A DNA stretch of 64,000 bases. Origin: Nereocystis luetkeana (Eukaryota; Sar; Phaeophyceae; Laminariales; Laminariaceae). The stretch spans positions 11,104,466 to 11,168,465 of the forward strand of contig JARUPZ010000002.1 of the NCBI GenBank assembly GCA_031213475.1, in the 5' to 3' direction. The translations under genes and the position numbers were made by a program. Under the pieces are notes generated by a model. That model did not search any database. It was given only the letters and a program-made list of their open reading frames with translations, and was not told the origin of the DNA. Shown here piece by piece: positions 1-19,062 of this stretch (position 1 is the first letter of the stretch; each line of letters starts with the position of its first letter).

Positions 1-3000
1 GGTTGAGATTTTGTCGCACCCGTCCGGCAAGGCAAACGTGAGGGTCACATACAAAGTTTACGATGCTATTTTGTGTGTATTCAGTACGTTTTGAGAAACA
101 TTACGATCTCAGAGCTGTTGGTTCACCTGGTATCCATTTCAAATATGTAAGTACCGGGTGTCTGTATCACACACAGCTTTTGCTAAGATGAGTTTCGTGG
201 AAAGTCTCGATCTTGAAGCTTGAATTTTTCGTTTTGTTTTGTTTTTTCAAAATTCAGTGCGAGGGTGGGACTTGCGATAGAAAGCATTTTATGTATCTCG
301 GGAAGCTTTGAGAGGAGACTTTTCCGCGGGTTGGAGCCCTCCACTTGGATGTTACCTTCGGGCGGGGTGAAGGAGCGCGTTAAGCACCCCACGGAGGGAC
401 GCCTCGGGCGCCATATTTTTTGGAGCACTCACAGTATCCCAACAAGGCCCTTTTTTGCGTGTTCGTGCAAGAACTCGCGTCAGGGTGGGAGTCCAGGTGG
501 AAGCGACAAGAGCGAGGGCTAAGGGCACACACCATACCACGAAACGGAATTCGGTTTCTGTTGAAATATAGTGATGTACGACTTGAGTTATGTTCCGGTA
601 GCCTTTTTGATCCCTGTTTTTTTTTTTTCGTTCGCTCTTCTTCGTTGACTGTCTCCTCCCGTCGTTTTATGTCAACAGCCCGTCGCCCAGTCAGTGCCTA
701 TGTACGTGTCTGGGTCCGCTGACCTCCACGGGTCTAACAAGAACTACATCGCCGGTGGCGGAGACTTCGGTGTTAACCTCGGCAAGAGGTGCGTCCCCCT
801 TGTCTTTCGTTTGTTTGCCTTATATTATAGCCCTGTTGGGACTTAAGATGAGAAGATTGACGATGTAAAAAAATGACTATTACAGCAACGGCGACCGCAT
901 TGCCGGGGGGGTGAAAACGGATTATGTGTCCGATTTTTATATGGCAAGGAGGCGTACTGCACGGTCGCAATAATATGCTACCCGTACTGCGCGGTGCTCA
1001 CGCTGCTCGAGGACGGCTGATACCACCAAAATTATCAGTGTTTTGGTTGTTCTATATTTCAACACCCACAGAGTTTTTCATCCGTGTCCCAGAAAGTTGG
1101 TCATGTATGTTCGCCATCGCAGCAGTGCCATCCTGAGCGGTGCCATCCAAAGCGGGTATTTTGTTTTTTTGCGGTGTTCTCGGTCAAGCATTTTGTAGAC
1201 ATAGTAGCTGTGTGAGGAACCGTTGTTATAGTGCGTGAATGAAATCGGATCGCATATATGATGATATCTTGAGTCTCAGGTGAGTGTGCACGGTTTGGGA
1301 AAACGTCGGAAGCGCATGCACGTGCTTGATGCGGTGTGATGTCGGCAGTCGCATTCTGAAACGGCAGGCAGGACTCGGACTCGTGTGTTGATCATCCCGA
1401 AAGGCATTGCTGTTGTGGGTTAAAGTTCATGCTTGTTCGTCGGCCGCCTCTTCGCCTTTGCTGTATCGCGTCGCTCAATTGTTTGTTGCGCCTGGCTGCG
1501 TTTCCTTGCTTGTAGCTACACTGGCCGCAACTTCTACTACGGCATCCGCGAGCACGCCATGGGGTCCATCCTTAACGGGATCTCGTACTTCGGCCTCCAC
1601 CGTTGCTCCGGCTCCACCTTCCTGGTGTTCGCCGACTACATGCGCGCCCCCATGCGTGTGGCCGCCCTCTCTGAGCTGCCCGTCAACTACATCCTGACCC
1701 ACGACTCCATCGGTGTCGGAGAGGTGACACATATATAATGATTGTGTACGTAGGCGTGGATGGGCACCGTTTCTGTTGTTTTTGTTGCTTTGCCGAACCA
1801 AGCCCTTTAGACTGTGTTTATTTGCTTTTTTGTTTTCCGTCTGGTTCCCTCTTCGGTGTTTAAGCTGTGAGTACGCAGCTCGCTCGCACGTGTCGCCACT
1901 CACTCATGAAATTCTGTCTCATCGTCCGGAAAACGTTCCTTGTTTTGCCCCCGCGCTTGGTGTAAGCAATGTCTGCCTGGTCGGTGAAAACCCGACGTGC
2001 TCCGTCCCGGCATCGTAGATGTGCGAGGGAGGGTCCATGGTCCCACGACTACGGCCACGCATGGCATGGCATGCGTACCCCCCCCCCTCCCACCGCCTCC
2101 ATCTCGCACTTTTTTACACCCAATCACTCTTCCTTCGTTTCGCCCCGCATTTTCCCCAATTACACCTCCTGTTTATCGACGAGCAGGACGGACCCACCCA
2201 CCAGCCGGTCGAGACCGTGTCCGGCCTCCGCGTGTTCCCCAACATGGACGTGATGCGCCCCGCCGACCCCGAGGAGACGGCCGCCGCCTACGCCGCGTCG
2301 ATCGACCGCAAGGATGGCCCCACCGCGCTTATCCTCACGCGCCAAAACGTCCGCACCCTCAAGGAGATCCCGGTGCGTACTAATTACACCAAGCAGGCGG
2401 AGAGAGAGAGTGATGATGCGCGGTCTTTGTCGTGGGCACATGTTTTATGTGTACCCAAGCTTACGCGCATGAAAAAAATGGTGTCATACGTACTTGTAGG
2501 TGCTGCAACTGCTCCTCTGAGTGTCCATTATTTCGTAAGTTTTGCCCATCGACACTGGTGGTTGAACACGCCAACTTGGCTTTTAAGGAGAGATGGAAGA
2601 CGCGCAGATTTCGGTGCGCTGAGCGTGGTGCTGGGAGGTATCCGGAACGGGTGCGTTGGCGTTGCGAGTCATTGTGCGCGGGGGTGCAGAAGTTGTAAGG
2701 CTGGCTCGTTGTTCACACCCGAGTGGGGTTGGTGCACGATTCCTGATTTTTGTGTTTAATAACGGGGGAAGGGGGTTGGCCGTGCAGAATTAACTGCGAT
2801 GGAGCAATTGTTTGTCAGGTGGGCTACTTAGGGTCCGAAGGCGTTTCTTGACCGTGAAATGTGCTTATCGTCCACTCTCCCCACCCCCACCCCTGCGCAT
2901 GATGGAACAGGTCGCGACTCGCAGGCAGGGCACCCTCAAGGGAGCCTACGTAGCTAAGAAGGAGGAGGGCGCCCTTGAGCTCATCATCCTCGCCGCCGGA

Positions 3001-4122
3001 TCTGAGGTGCAGCACGCCCTCAGCGCTGCCGAGGCCCTGGGCAAGGGTGTCCGCGTGATCTCCATGCCGTCCATGTACCGCTTCGACAAGCAGTCCGCGG
3101 AATACAAGGAGGAGGTGCTCCCCTCATCCTGCACTAAGCGGGTGGCGATGGAGGTGAGACAAACCTAGTTGTTGTTTTGTTTTCGTCGCCCCTAAATCTG
3201 CTCCTCCGTTTTATCGACTTTTGCCCCGAAAAATTTAGATGTGTATTTTTACCAGTACTCGTACGTACGTACGTACCAGGTACCAGTTGTGAAATAGTTA
3301 ATCGAAAAAAATATCGGAACGCACGTTTTAGAGTGGAAGGTTAACCCCTCTAGTACTGCAGTCCCGTTTTGGGGACAGACCAGTCAAATTCTAAGTAGTT
3401 TGTCTCCAAAACGGGACTGCAGTTCTAAAAGGGTTGAGGGCAGCGTTACCGTCGTACTGCCTTTGCCGTTGCGTTGTCCTATTGCCTAGTGTGAATGAGG
3501 TAGTGCGTCGTCGAAACGGCGTGTAAACGTAGATTTGGATCTGTCTCAACTTTCAAGTTGAAAGACGCTCGTGTCGCTCAAACGAAATCTGAGTCGCGAT
3601 CGAAGAAACTATACGCTCCCCTCGTACTGGCATTTTTTTTTACGAAGAGTTGCCGCTCGTCGCTCGTTTTACGCTTTTTTTCTCATGCCTCGCTTCGCTC
3701 GAAAGCACCGGCCGTCCAAAATCGAAAGTGTGAAAAGCGTCGGCTTCATAGATGGTCTGCATTTTTTTTCGCATTACTGAATTCGTCATCCGCGTTGTAA
3801 CGATGCCCGTCGCATTTGTATCTTCACTTCCGCCTCCGCAGTACTTTCTAACCCAAAATGTATCTCTCTCGCTCTTTTTCCTCTCTCTTTTGCGTCGGCC
3901 GTGTTGCTTTCGTGGGCATGGAAACGTGGAACTTGAAAAATCCACGACCGTGATTTTCTTTCTTAGGCGGGTGTGACTGCTCTGTGGTACAAGTACGTGG
4001 GCCTTGACGGCAAGGTGGTCGGTGTCGACAAGTACGGCATGTCCGCCCCGGGAGACATCGTGTTCGAGGAGTACGGCATGACCGCCGCGAACTTGATCGC
4101 GGAGTGCAAGAGCTACATCTAG
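1..4122 (+). CDS. Transketolase, 3' part (5' end outside window)
   Basis: Thiamine-diphosphate enzyme moving two-carbon ketol units between sugar phosphates in the pentose phosphate or Calvin cycle. Six exons: <2-37, 679-788, 1516-1723, 2187-2372, 2911-3153, 3967-4122. All introns are GT-AG, phases agree, and together they give the last 312 residues. Family motifs are clear: SGSADL followed by HGSNKNY, then YGIREHAMG (holding the catalytic Glu that activates the cofactor), [21 protein letters not shown], and the C-terminal domain with LAAGSEV and YKYVG before the stop at 4120-4122. The N-terminal cofactor-binding domain lies upstream of base 1. The first exon (HPSGKAN) is placed only by phase and is the least certain part. 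Plastid or cytosolic location cannot be told without the N-terminus. Introns hold an R1 copy and a MITE-like element. Confidence 0.95.
1953..2092 (+). repeat. R1 repeat, copy 1 (3' portion)
   Basis: The shared R1 3' region: GCGCTTGGTG, then CCTGGTCGGTGAAAACCCG, CCGTCCCGGCAT and GGCCACGCATG, ending in a C run. It lies in a transketolase intron in the sense orientation. Its tail ends about 100 bases before the acceptor at 2186/2187. Confidence 0.85.
3343..3435. mobile_element. MITE-like inverted-repeat element, family B, copy 1
   Basis: A 93-base element with imperfect terminal inverted repeats of about 35 bases. Each arm carries CTGCAGTCCCGTTTTGG and the ends read AACCC/GGGTT. It sits in the last transketolase intron. 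Related copies lie at 47217-47388. No coding capacity; the target-site duplication is unclear. Confidence 0.75.
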
Positions 4123-7100
4123 ACTCACTTTTCCTGTGGCCTTCTCTTCGTGAAGGGGGCAAGCGGGGCGGGGGGGGGGGGGTAGGGGGGGGGAAGTCGA
4201 AGAGGGGCGTGCTTCGAATGGCCGCGGCATGACCGGGGGGGTGTAGTTCTTCTCTCTTGAGTGTTTTTTGTCATATTTTTGCGGCGATAGGGGTACTTCT
4301 GAAAGGGTGAGGGGGTTGTTTGAATTGTCGCGTGTTGCTCTCTTCTCTCTAAAAGTTTGGAATGGAAGAAAGCAAGCAAAAGCGCGCGCGTCCTTGTCTT
4401 TTTTTCCTGTCGCTTAGACGACGTGCGTATGTGGCCTCATTCATTACTTCTAGTCGTGTGTTTTTTTTCGACGCGGCAAGAAGGATGAACGGCCGCTGTC
4501 GTTGGGGGGGGTGGGGGGGGTGGGGGGGGGGGGGGGGCGTACATGCTTACGTGCAACTCTGTACGTCTGAAAGGCACTTCTGCACGCTCGTTGTTTTTGG
4601 GCCGTGTCAAGAGTCCCCGTGGCGAATGACGACGGTTTTCGAGAGAGTTCGCCCTGTTTTAGAGATGGGGTGGCGGTCGCTCGCTCGCTCGCTCGCCCCT
4701 ACTTTTTACTTGCCCGCGTGGGGTAGAAGCGAACCGAGAGAAGCCATTAGAAGCACTCTCTGCAGTCGGTCCTTTTGTCCTTTGTTGGCTTCGTGACAAA
4801 AAAAAAAAATCGTGAGAGACTAATTACAACGAGACGTTTTTCTTATCTGTCGTGAGCAAAAACCACGACCTCGCTTCGGGTTTTTATCCCACGGGGCTTC
4901 TCTCCGTCTCATGAAACGCGGTGGAAACAGAGGACACGCCGGTGGACGAGGGGGGAGGGGGTGGGAGGAGCGGGGTGGGGCGGCAGAAAAAGATGCCCCC
5001 GTAGATTTTTCACCGCCGATGGGGTGGGTGCAAAACGCGTGTGGTTTTAACGCTATACATTGTGTAGATGCATCCGCCAAGCTTTTATGGTACGTGATGC
5101 AAGATGGACACATTTTGATCGCCCTACGTCTTTCGTCGGCCGTGTACGTGGATTGACAACACTACGCATGATAATGAGGCGTTACTGCGTGATGAGGGGT
5201 GCAGCGCCTCGCCCCTTTGAGGCCCCACGATATCCTCGTTTTGCAATCTACTCTGTTCTTGTGCAAATAGATGCATCAAAAGGAGGCGACATGTGACGTG
5301 CTGGCATGGGAACCACTGTTCTTGTGTGTTATCAAAGACTCTTCCGGCGCGTAGAAATGAGCTTGCCCTTGCTTCTCAAGATATCCCCCGGCTGACTGCT
5401 TGTTGTGGCTTTTTCCTCGTGACTTGGCTGTGCGCGCGACAATGCCTTGGGAGATCCAGGAAGTTCCATCTTATTGTGTTGGGTTCTCCAGTGTCCACCC
5501 TGTCGTTGCGAGGACTCGCTTGCTCCATTTGCAACGTCTGGGGGCAAGGCATAGAATTTGGCATGCTTACAGGGAGCGCACCCCGAGAGAACCAATATCC
5601 ACCGGTCGCGTGTGTAACCAATTAATAGCAGACTTGTAAACACTTATGGATCCAACCACTGAAGGAGTGAAACATGTCATGAAATAACACATACTGGTAT
5701 TAACTGGGCGGAAGTGTGTAAAGACCGCGTTTGGACTTGTCAAGTTATCCTCGTACGCCAACGATGCTCGCAACTCCGTCCGTCCAGAGTAGAGGGTGGA
5801 GTTGATCATGAACTGACTGGTGCAGTTGTTTCGTACGTACCAAAAAGCAAAAGAACAAAGTAGTATTAATAGTGAAGAGACCCAACCCCTGCACATCATA
5901 TGCCCGTTACGAAGCGACTGGCTCTTGTTCTCTTTGGCCCTTATTTCGCTCGGCATGCTGGCCTTTATTTGTTCGGCATGACATCATCCGGGGGGGGCAC
6001 CCAGCATTGTGCGCGCCCACCCCTCCCTGCGACGGCACACTCACTCGCGGTCTCGAATTAATTTGCCGTGCATCCAGATCCCCACCTTCGCTCGGCGATT
6101 CTTCCTCTCCCATTTGAGATTCAAAACTCGCGATCGACTGAGCGCTCAGGGTCGCGGACGGGCAACTTACTAGTACGCCTGACTTGACCGGGTTGAAAAA
6201 AGTATTTCAAGTCGACACGATTTTACTCGCATTACAAAATACCGCCAAAGAAGGCTAAGCAGCCTCAGGAAATCGATGCTACTACTACTGGTGGTGGTAA
6301 ACTACGTACACCAGGAAAGCGACAATTGGCTGTCCTCCGTTCATACCTGGTACCACACTTGTATAGACAAGTGTTGAAAAATATCTCGCCTGCTTGAGAG
6401 GACACCATCGGCAGTTATCTCGCCTCTGAAGGCTTCCTGAGCTTTTATAGCCGGCAGGGTTTTTGTTTTTCCGGGATCGATCCTCGAGTTTCATTTTGTG
6501 CCGATTTTGGAACACGATTGTAGTAGAGGTTCTCTTTATTTCCCCTATTTTTTCGTTATTTTGTTGATCCGCGCTGCACCATCTGTATGCTCTACCCCAT
6601 TCACGAGCAGCTGGTTGCAGTACATGCGCGTGTTCTTTTCGCATTAAATCGTTATTTCTCCCCGTCAGCATGCGGAGGTACCAGAAGTTATAGAGCATTA
6701 GTAGCAGTCGACCTTCAACATTTTCAACACACAGTAGTACAAAGCACCGGTAGTACATCCCAATACGAGAAGGCGCGACATAGTTTTTCCTCCACCATAC
6801 TGAGCTTTTGGCATTTATTTGCGAGTCGCTCAGTCTCTCGCACCAAGTCGTGAGCGTCCTCTGCCCCCTGTCTGCTGTATCACACTTTGCTACGCCTGTT
6901 TCCTTGAGCGACCGCAGCAGCAGCGGGCGGCGTGTAGCCGCCCGCGGAACGCAGCCTTGCACATGCTACAGACACCAACACTCTATCTGGCATATGTTCA
7001 CGAAAAGGGTGTAGGGGACAAAAACAAACCAAACGAGAAAGACCAACCGATGCATGTGAAATCACGCAGCTTGTCGGGAGATCCCACAGCTGACATACTT

Positions 7101-7448
7101 CGAAGTATTTTTTCATTATTTACGAAAATAGCTTGGTCGGGAGGGGTGAGGTGTGAGCCAGTCCTAAGCTCAATACTTGTCCTGGTAGCGTGGTCTCCTG
7201 CTGTACATGTTATGCGTCGATCTGGCCGCGGGCTCAAAATTGGATGTGACAACGTACTCGTGTCGTCTCACCACCACCACACCCATAAAAACACCCTAGT
7301 AAAACTAATGTCGTGTACAACCGTGCGCACTGCAGCGTACATACATGCCGGTACGTACAATGATAGGTTCAAAACTAAGAATGCGGCAGCCAGCCAATCG
7401 TGGCCACTACTACACGCCACCCCGACCCGACCCGACCCGCCAGACCCA
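4123..7448. other. Intergenic region between convergent genes
   Basis: Holds the 3' flanks of transketolase and DGAT2, which converge here. Long G runs lie at about 4170-4190 and 4505-4540. No exon chain with family motifs was found. Longish open frames at 6285-6962 (-) and 6819-7775 (+) have no recognisable domain, and the second runs antisense over the last DGAT2 exon, so they are not called. Confidence 0.6.
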
Positions 7449-13842
<6,394 letters not shown>

Positions 13843-16646
13843 CTCGGCCTCGTCTTCTCCGGGGTGTGTTCTGTGTGCTGTACGTGCTTACCAGGTATGT
13901 GCTTGGGCGCCGAACCCCGTGACCTTGCGAGGCGTTCTTGGTTCGGGGCTATCGGACATGTTGACCAGGGGGGAGAACAAAAATTAAAAAGGAGGCAAGG
14001 ACAACGCAGCACGCAGCGAGCGCGTCCACACCGCAAACATTTTCTGCTAGGAGCATAGAACGTAGAACGTTATTTATCCACGGCATATAGACGGGGCACG
14101 TCCCCGGTGGCTTGGTAGGTGATCTGCGTGCCTGTCAAGATCAATTTCGTGGGTTCGAGTCTCACCGAGTGCATGCTCGTAAGGGCTTTTTCTTGCGAAA
14201 AAGAAATTGATTAGCGGAAAGCGCGAGAGCGTGAGTTAGCTACATTCGATGAAAGTCGACGATCAGAGGGAATGCTGAACCCTATGCGCGACAAAAAATA
14301 AAGGCACGTGCCGAGGGGGGGAAAGGGACGACACCTGTGACCACAGCTTGTCCAGAAGATCGCTGAGAGTAAAACCTCCTTCGAGCTATTGGGCTGGAAA
14401 GTAAAAGTGATATTGAATAAAAAAAAAAACTATTAATAGTAGAGTCACGTAGTTACAGAACGCTACTCGTACACGGAATCACGACCCAAATATCGTACAT
14501 AGAGCAGCACCACAGATGCGCCATGCGCTTGCTTTATGTAAGGAATAAAAAGAAAAAAGAAATACAGAAATTCGAAACATCATTTTTGCCGCGTGAATAC
14601 TGCGGTTACATGTGGCAGCAGACCGTACCACTTACCCTGGTATTAATATTCAAGGTTTTGGTCTGATTGGGACCCACATCCCACATGCGTATCAAACCTC
14701 CCCATACGCGGGGAGTGCGATCTAACCACTCACGCAGGTGGGAAAAGCGTGCAGTAGTACGAGTTTTACCATGCGCGCATGTCTAACAAACAGCCGCTTA
14801 CAATGCAGTTCGGAAGCATCCCCTACCTCAGCAGACCCCGAGTCACTTGTTGTGGTCGATGCTGTAAAACATCGTCATTTAATCCCGACATTTTGTATTC
14901 CCTTGTAAAGCCACAAACTGGTGACATATTCGTAGTCAGACCATTACCCACCGCGACCATCATGCCCCCGTCACATCTGAAGTCGGTGGTAGAGTGCCTA
15001 AAATGCAGCATGATGGTCATTCTCATTGCGCACGTAATCCCGTCACCAAGGAACAGTAGTTCAGATCGAGCAGCTCCATCAGCTCGTGCACCATTCCCGA
15101 AACAGCCAACAGAGAGAGAGAAGCATATTACGTCAGGTGTATAATACACTCGGACATATCGCAGTCCAAACGCGTCGCTCGAGACTGCTGCCCACACCCA
15201 ACCCATACGTACAACATTGGCGGATGGCGACCCCCTCTTCGACGACGGTAGGCAATACGTACCGAATAGTGTCCATCAAGGGGCTGATGGAAACCAGGGA
15301 TACCTACCGCTCCTCGATGAATCACGGCATGCGCCATACGCCAGCAATCTATGCATCTATGCGTTTCGTCTTCTCCCGACCACCTGATCAATAATCAAGC
15401 TGATCATCGCTTCCAACGGCGACGGCTGCTGCGTCTCTCCGTTTGCTCCCGCCACGCGAGAGCCACATTCCATTTCGTTGCCGCAAGCCCCCCCGGCTTT
15501 CGCGTGTCGATCTCGAGCCGTTTGTCCAACCACACCCCCCGTGTCTGCGGGACAATTGTTGGGTGGAGCTTGCGTCTCGTCTGGTGGTGGTGGTGGTGGT
15601 GGTGATGTTGGTGGACGCTTAGGACTAAGTTCCACGCCGTCGGCAGCGGCTTCTCCTCTGACCGGTGCCTGGAACCGTTGCCGGATGCGAATGAGCGGCG
15701 GAAGGCATTTTGCCTGCAGAAGAGACGTCCTGCCAATCGTAGAGCAGTTAGAGAATATGGTGCCAAGAAAATATAGCGGAAAAATAGCGTGTCAGCCCAT
15801 TCATAGGTACAGCGAACAGTGGTTCGTGCAAAAGCCACAGTTTCATATTATTTGTCAGGACACCAGGTACCGCAATGCCCCTGATATAAGATACCTGGTA
15901 CCTGGTATTGTATCATTCTTGAAACACAACATCAGCCGTCGACGTAGCGTCACAAACTGAAGGATATTCAGCCACTTGCCCGCAATAGAAAGTGCCACCA
16001 GATGCCGGCAAAAGGCAAGCATATTCCCGGGATAGAATCAAGGGCCAGCAGGATATTGCCTGGATATAGGAAAGGGTCATACGCATATCCAATTCAAATT
16101 GCGTGATAAAATTACATCCCCCTCATAGTGGGGGTAGGTAACAAACGGGCAAGGTTCATATTGTCAAACACCTATAAAATCGTGATTTGAAAATTCTCTC
16201 TGGATACATCCAACCTATTCCTGGGAGCGCACTTGGGTCCTCCCAGTGAAGCACAACGGGTTGCAAACAATGGGATAATGCTTTGTCGAAACACCGCGGG
16301 GGGGCTACAAAAGCCACAACTCATGACGGGTCAGAATGGACGTCTGATGGCATGCCGTCGGCACCCTCGGCAATAAAACCCAAGCCACGATGAACTACAG
16401 CTCAATAACTGAAACACCACCTAACAACTCTCCGGCGCGCTACGGGCGTCTTTGTACATCTTGCGTTTGCGGTTTGGCGAAGACAAATCATGACGTTCGT
16501 TCGTGTAAAAGGAATAGTAGTGACGACGTCAACGAACGAATAACAGCCATCCGACAGCCGGCGCACACAACGTTACGGTCACAATCACAAGCGTGCCCAG
16601 CCCTTCCCGCGTATAGATCCCAACGTGTGCCTCGCCAAGATGCCGA
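13843..16646. other. Intergenic region: DGAT2 upstream and armadillo gene downstream
   Basis: Contains the presumed DGAT2 promoter just above 13842, a tRNA-like segment at 14098-14172 and several TACCWGGTA words. Open frames at 14823-15206 (-), 15357-15838 (-) and 15478-15960 (+) overlap each other and a GGT/CCA repeat near 15585. None shows a known domain or a closed exon chain. Confidence 0.5.
14098..14172 (+). repeat. tRNA-like segment, possible SINE head
   Basis: Has an A-box-like TGGCTTGGTAGG and a B-box-like GGGTTCGAGTCTC about 45 bases apart. The latter sits in a good T-arm (stem GTGGG/CTCAC, loop TTCGAGT). The acceptor arms do not pair, and the anticodon-arm region forms a stem with a 12-base loop. 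It is therefore more like a tRNA-derived retroposon head or decayed tRNA than a working tRNA gene. Confidence 0.35.
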
Positions 16647-18692
16647 TCAGTGAAACCCCAACAACGCTTGTGGACACGTGCGTGATGCATCCTTATCCTT
16701 CTCCTCCTGCTTAAGCAGCAGCTTCCTCTCTGACATGCAAACACTTGATAAACAACTACATACTCGTACATACCAGGTATATATTAGAGCGCACCTAGCG
16801 TCCGGTTCCGACGAGAAGGCATGGAGCAGCCGCGCCGCCAATAATAGGGAAGGGTGCTGCTCTGCCATCTGGTCAACGTCGCCTACTCCGTGGCGCCCAC
16901 ACCTCGCCTCTTCCTCTCTTGCAGCTTGCTTTAGAGGAAGTCTTGGCAAGCTATCGGTCGAGAGGTGCCTCAGCAACGCCGGGATTGCTCCCGCCTCCAC
17001 CATGGCATGCATCGTTGAAGGATCTGCGTGCGACGCCTGAGGATAACAGCAGGAGCAACAAGTCGGTGCATTGCACGCGAGCTGTGGACCCGTGTGCGAC
17101 GAATAAAGCGATGCCAGGTTCTACAAAAGTGCCCAGCCATAATTCCTCGCGCTTAGTTATACACGCATTGCCGTGCGCACGCGTGCGGGGGAGTGGCGGC
17201 TGGCAAGCAGGCAGGAGGAAAATAAACCGTACCTGGTATTCATCAACGCATCAATTACCTGCCTCCACAAAAACATGATACTCGCTCTTATTCGTGTGCT
17301 GAAACATCAGTCTCACCTTGACGAGAAATATGAGAGAGTATACGCGAATGTTGTCCATACGCTCTCGCGCCACTTCCTCCTTGCTACCTTCAGCTTCGCT
17401 CTTCCAAGCTCGACCCATTCCGCGTCCACCGCCGCCGCCAACCCCACCACCACCACAACCCTTCCCGCTGCGACCTCTACCCCGCGTAGCCTGTTTTTCC
17501 CGGTCGCGCTCTTGCTGTATGAACACCTCGTCGCCAGTCGTTGTGTGTTTTACCATCAGCTGCGTCACCAATGGGATGATCTCGGGCAGGGCGGTCGCGG
17601 AGATGTTGCCCACGAGCCACCCCAGACACCCTACCGCATCAGCCTGTGCCCACTGACTGCGCGACCTGAGCATGTCGCTGAGCCTGGTGACGCCAACCGG
17701 CGACGGCAGCAATGCATGTCAGGGTTTAGTGCAAGCGAGCGTCGTCGGATGCGCAAGTCGGTGGACCAGACCACCGTCGCATTCCCTTGCACGCATGAAA
17801 CGCTGCTATGCGTATCCACTGAGTATCAACTGAGGCGAACAGACCGTCGGGTCATCTGGTATTCTCCGAGGTCGGTGGAGGCCAGCCAACGGCCGACAGA
17901 CACCTGCGCGCTGCCGCTCAATACATGCTGCACCAAGGTTCAAGACATCTATTGATAGTCTACCGAATTACACTTGTAATTTCTATCGTAGTTGCTGCGG
18001 CGCCTGCATAAGCTGCTGCAGCGCCGCATTAGAGACGCGGGGAGCAAGCAGTGCGCAGTGAGCAATGCCTATGTGTCACAATGAGAAAAGGCTGGCACAG
18101 CAGGCGCAGCGGCAGTACGATATTCGTACATACCTGTCGAGAACGGCCGAGCCGCTCGTGGTGGACGAGAAGGAATTTGCGACGTGCTCAGACATGCACA
18201 GAGATCCGAGCGCATTGGCCGCCTTGCACTGCAGCCGCACGTCCCCGCGTGACGTGAGCAGCGCCGCCGTGATCGCTTCTAGCCCCCTGCAATTATCGAA
18301 AGTCGCGTTTTGCCGTTATGTTATGGGATGCTGTCAAGCTTTTTAGACCAATATTCCATCGTGAATGTGATATCAAGGGCATCGCCTTGCTGCAACCAAG
18401 TTTCCCCTGCGTGGTCGTCATGCTATGGGCACATAGCCGGGACAGGATGAGAAACTAAACATAGGGACCCTGTCTTGTGCTACCACAGGTATCCGACTGG
18501 AACAAAAGCTGCGACTCACCCTGTTTCCGCTAACTTGGTTCTCAGTCGCAGACCCTCAGGAGAACACGGTATTGCTGCCACTCGGGTAAGAGCGTCCGCA
18601 ATAATCTCCCGGTCGTCCGTTCGCCGCAAGCCAGCGCATATTGACGCCACGCTCCCCGTCGTTGGGACAAACAAACTGTATTTATCCACCAT
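16647..18692 (-). CDS. Armadillo/HEAT-repeat protein
   Basis: Likely alpha-helical scaffold; the partner is unknown. Proposed exons, 5' to 3': 18692-18520, 18286-18134, 17683-17527, 17036-16795, 16725-16647. Splice sites are GT-AG and phases close to 267 residues. Armadillo-like helices are visible: CKAANALGSLC, then ADAVGCLGWLVGN followed by PEIIPLVTQLM, then VEAGAIPALLRHLS, then LLLAARLLHAFSS. The ATG at 18692 opens exon 1 and faces the FPG gene. The last exon (ending LLGFH) is chosen by phase only and an alternative acceptor would run to about 16529, so the C-terminus is tentative. Further 5' exons cannot be excluded. No specific subfamily (importin, Vac8, beta-catenin) is recognisable. 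Confidence 0.7.
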
Positions 18693-19062
18693 GCTCGTCC
18701 TGTGAGCTCAACGCGCGGCGTTGGCTGTTGGCTACGAAGATCAACTGAAGGTGACCAAGATCGCGCACAGCCGCCGTTGAGCTCTATGCCCTGCTGCTCT
18801 ACGAGTATTCACGGCAAGTTTAAGTGAACTGAAAAAGTGCGCCTCGTAGCTGTTGCGTTTGTCGCAGCTTTCGCAAACAGAAAGACACGCGCATAGCGAG
18901 AGAGACGCCCAGATGAGAGACGACGCAACTAGCGCGGGCATCGCCATTCAGGAGTTCCAATACTTTCTACGGCATTACGATTTCCACCACATATATGGAT
19001 CGCTCGGTCTCGTTGTGTGCGCTCACTCACCACTCTGTACAGCAGCAGTGACTCAGCCAAGC
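18693..19062. promoter_or_regulatory. Shared upstream region between divergent armadillo and FPG genes
   Basis: 370 bases separate the two start codons, which point away from each other. A shared or bidirectional promoter is inferred from spacing alone; no clear TATA or initiator was identified. Confidence 0.4.

Noticed and set aside
6285-6962. 225-codon open frame on -
   Set aside because: No motif or splice context, and it overlaps the frame at 6819 on the other strand. A frame of this length is not surprising in this much sequence.
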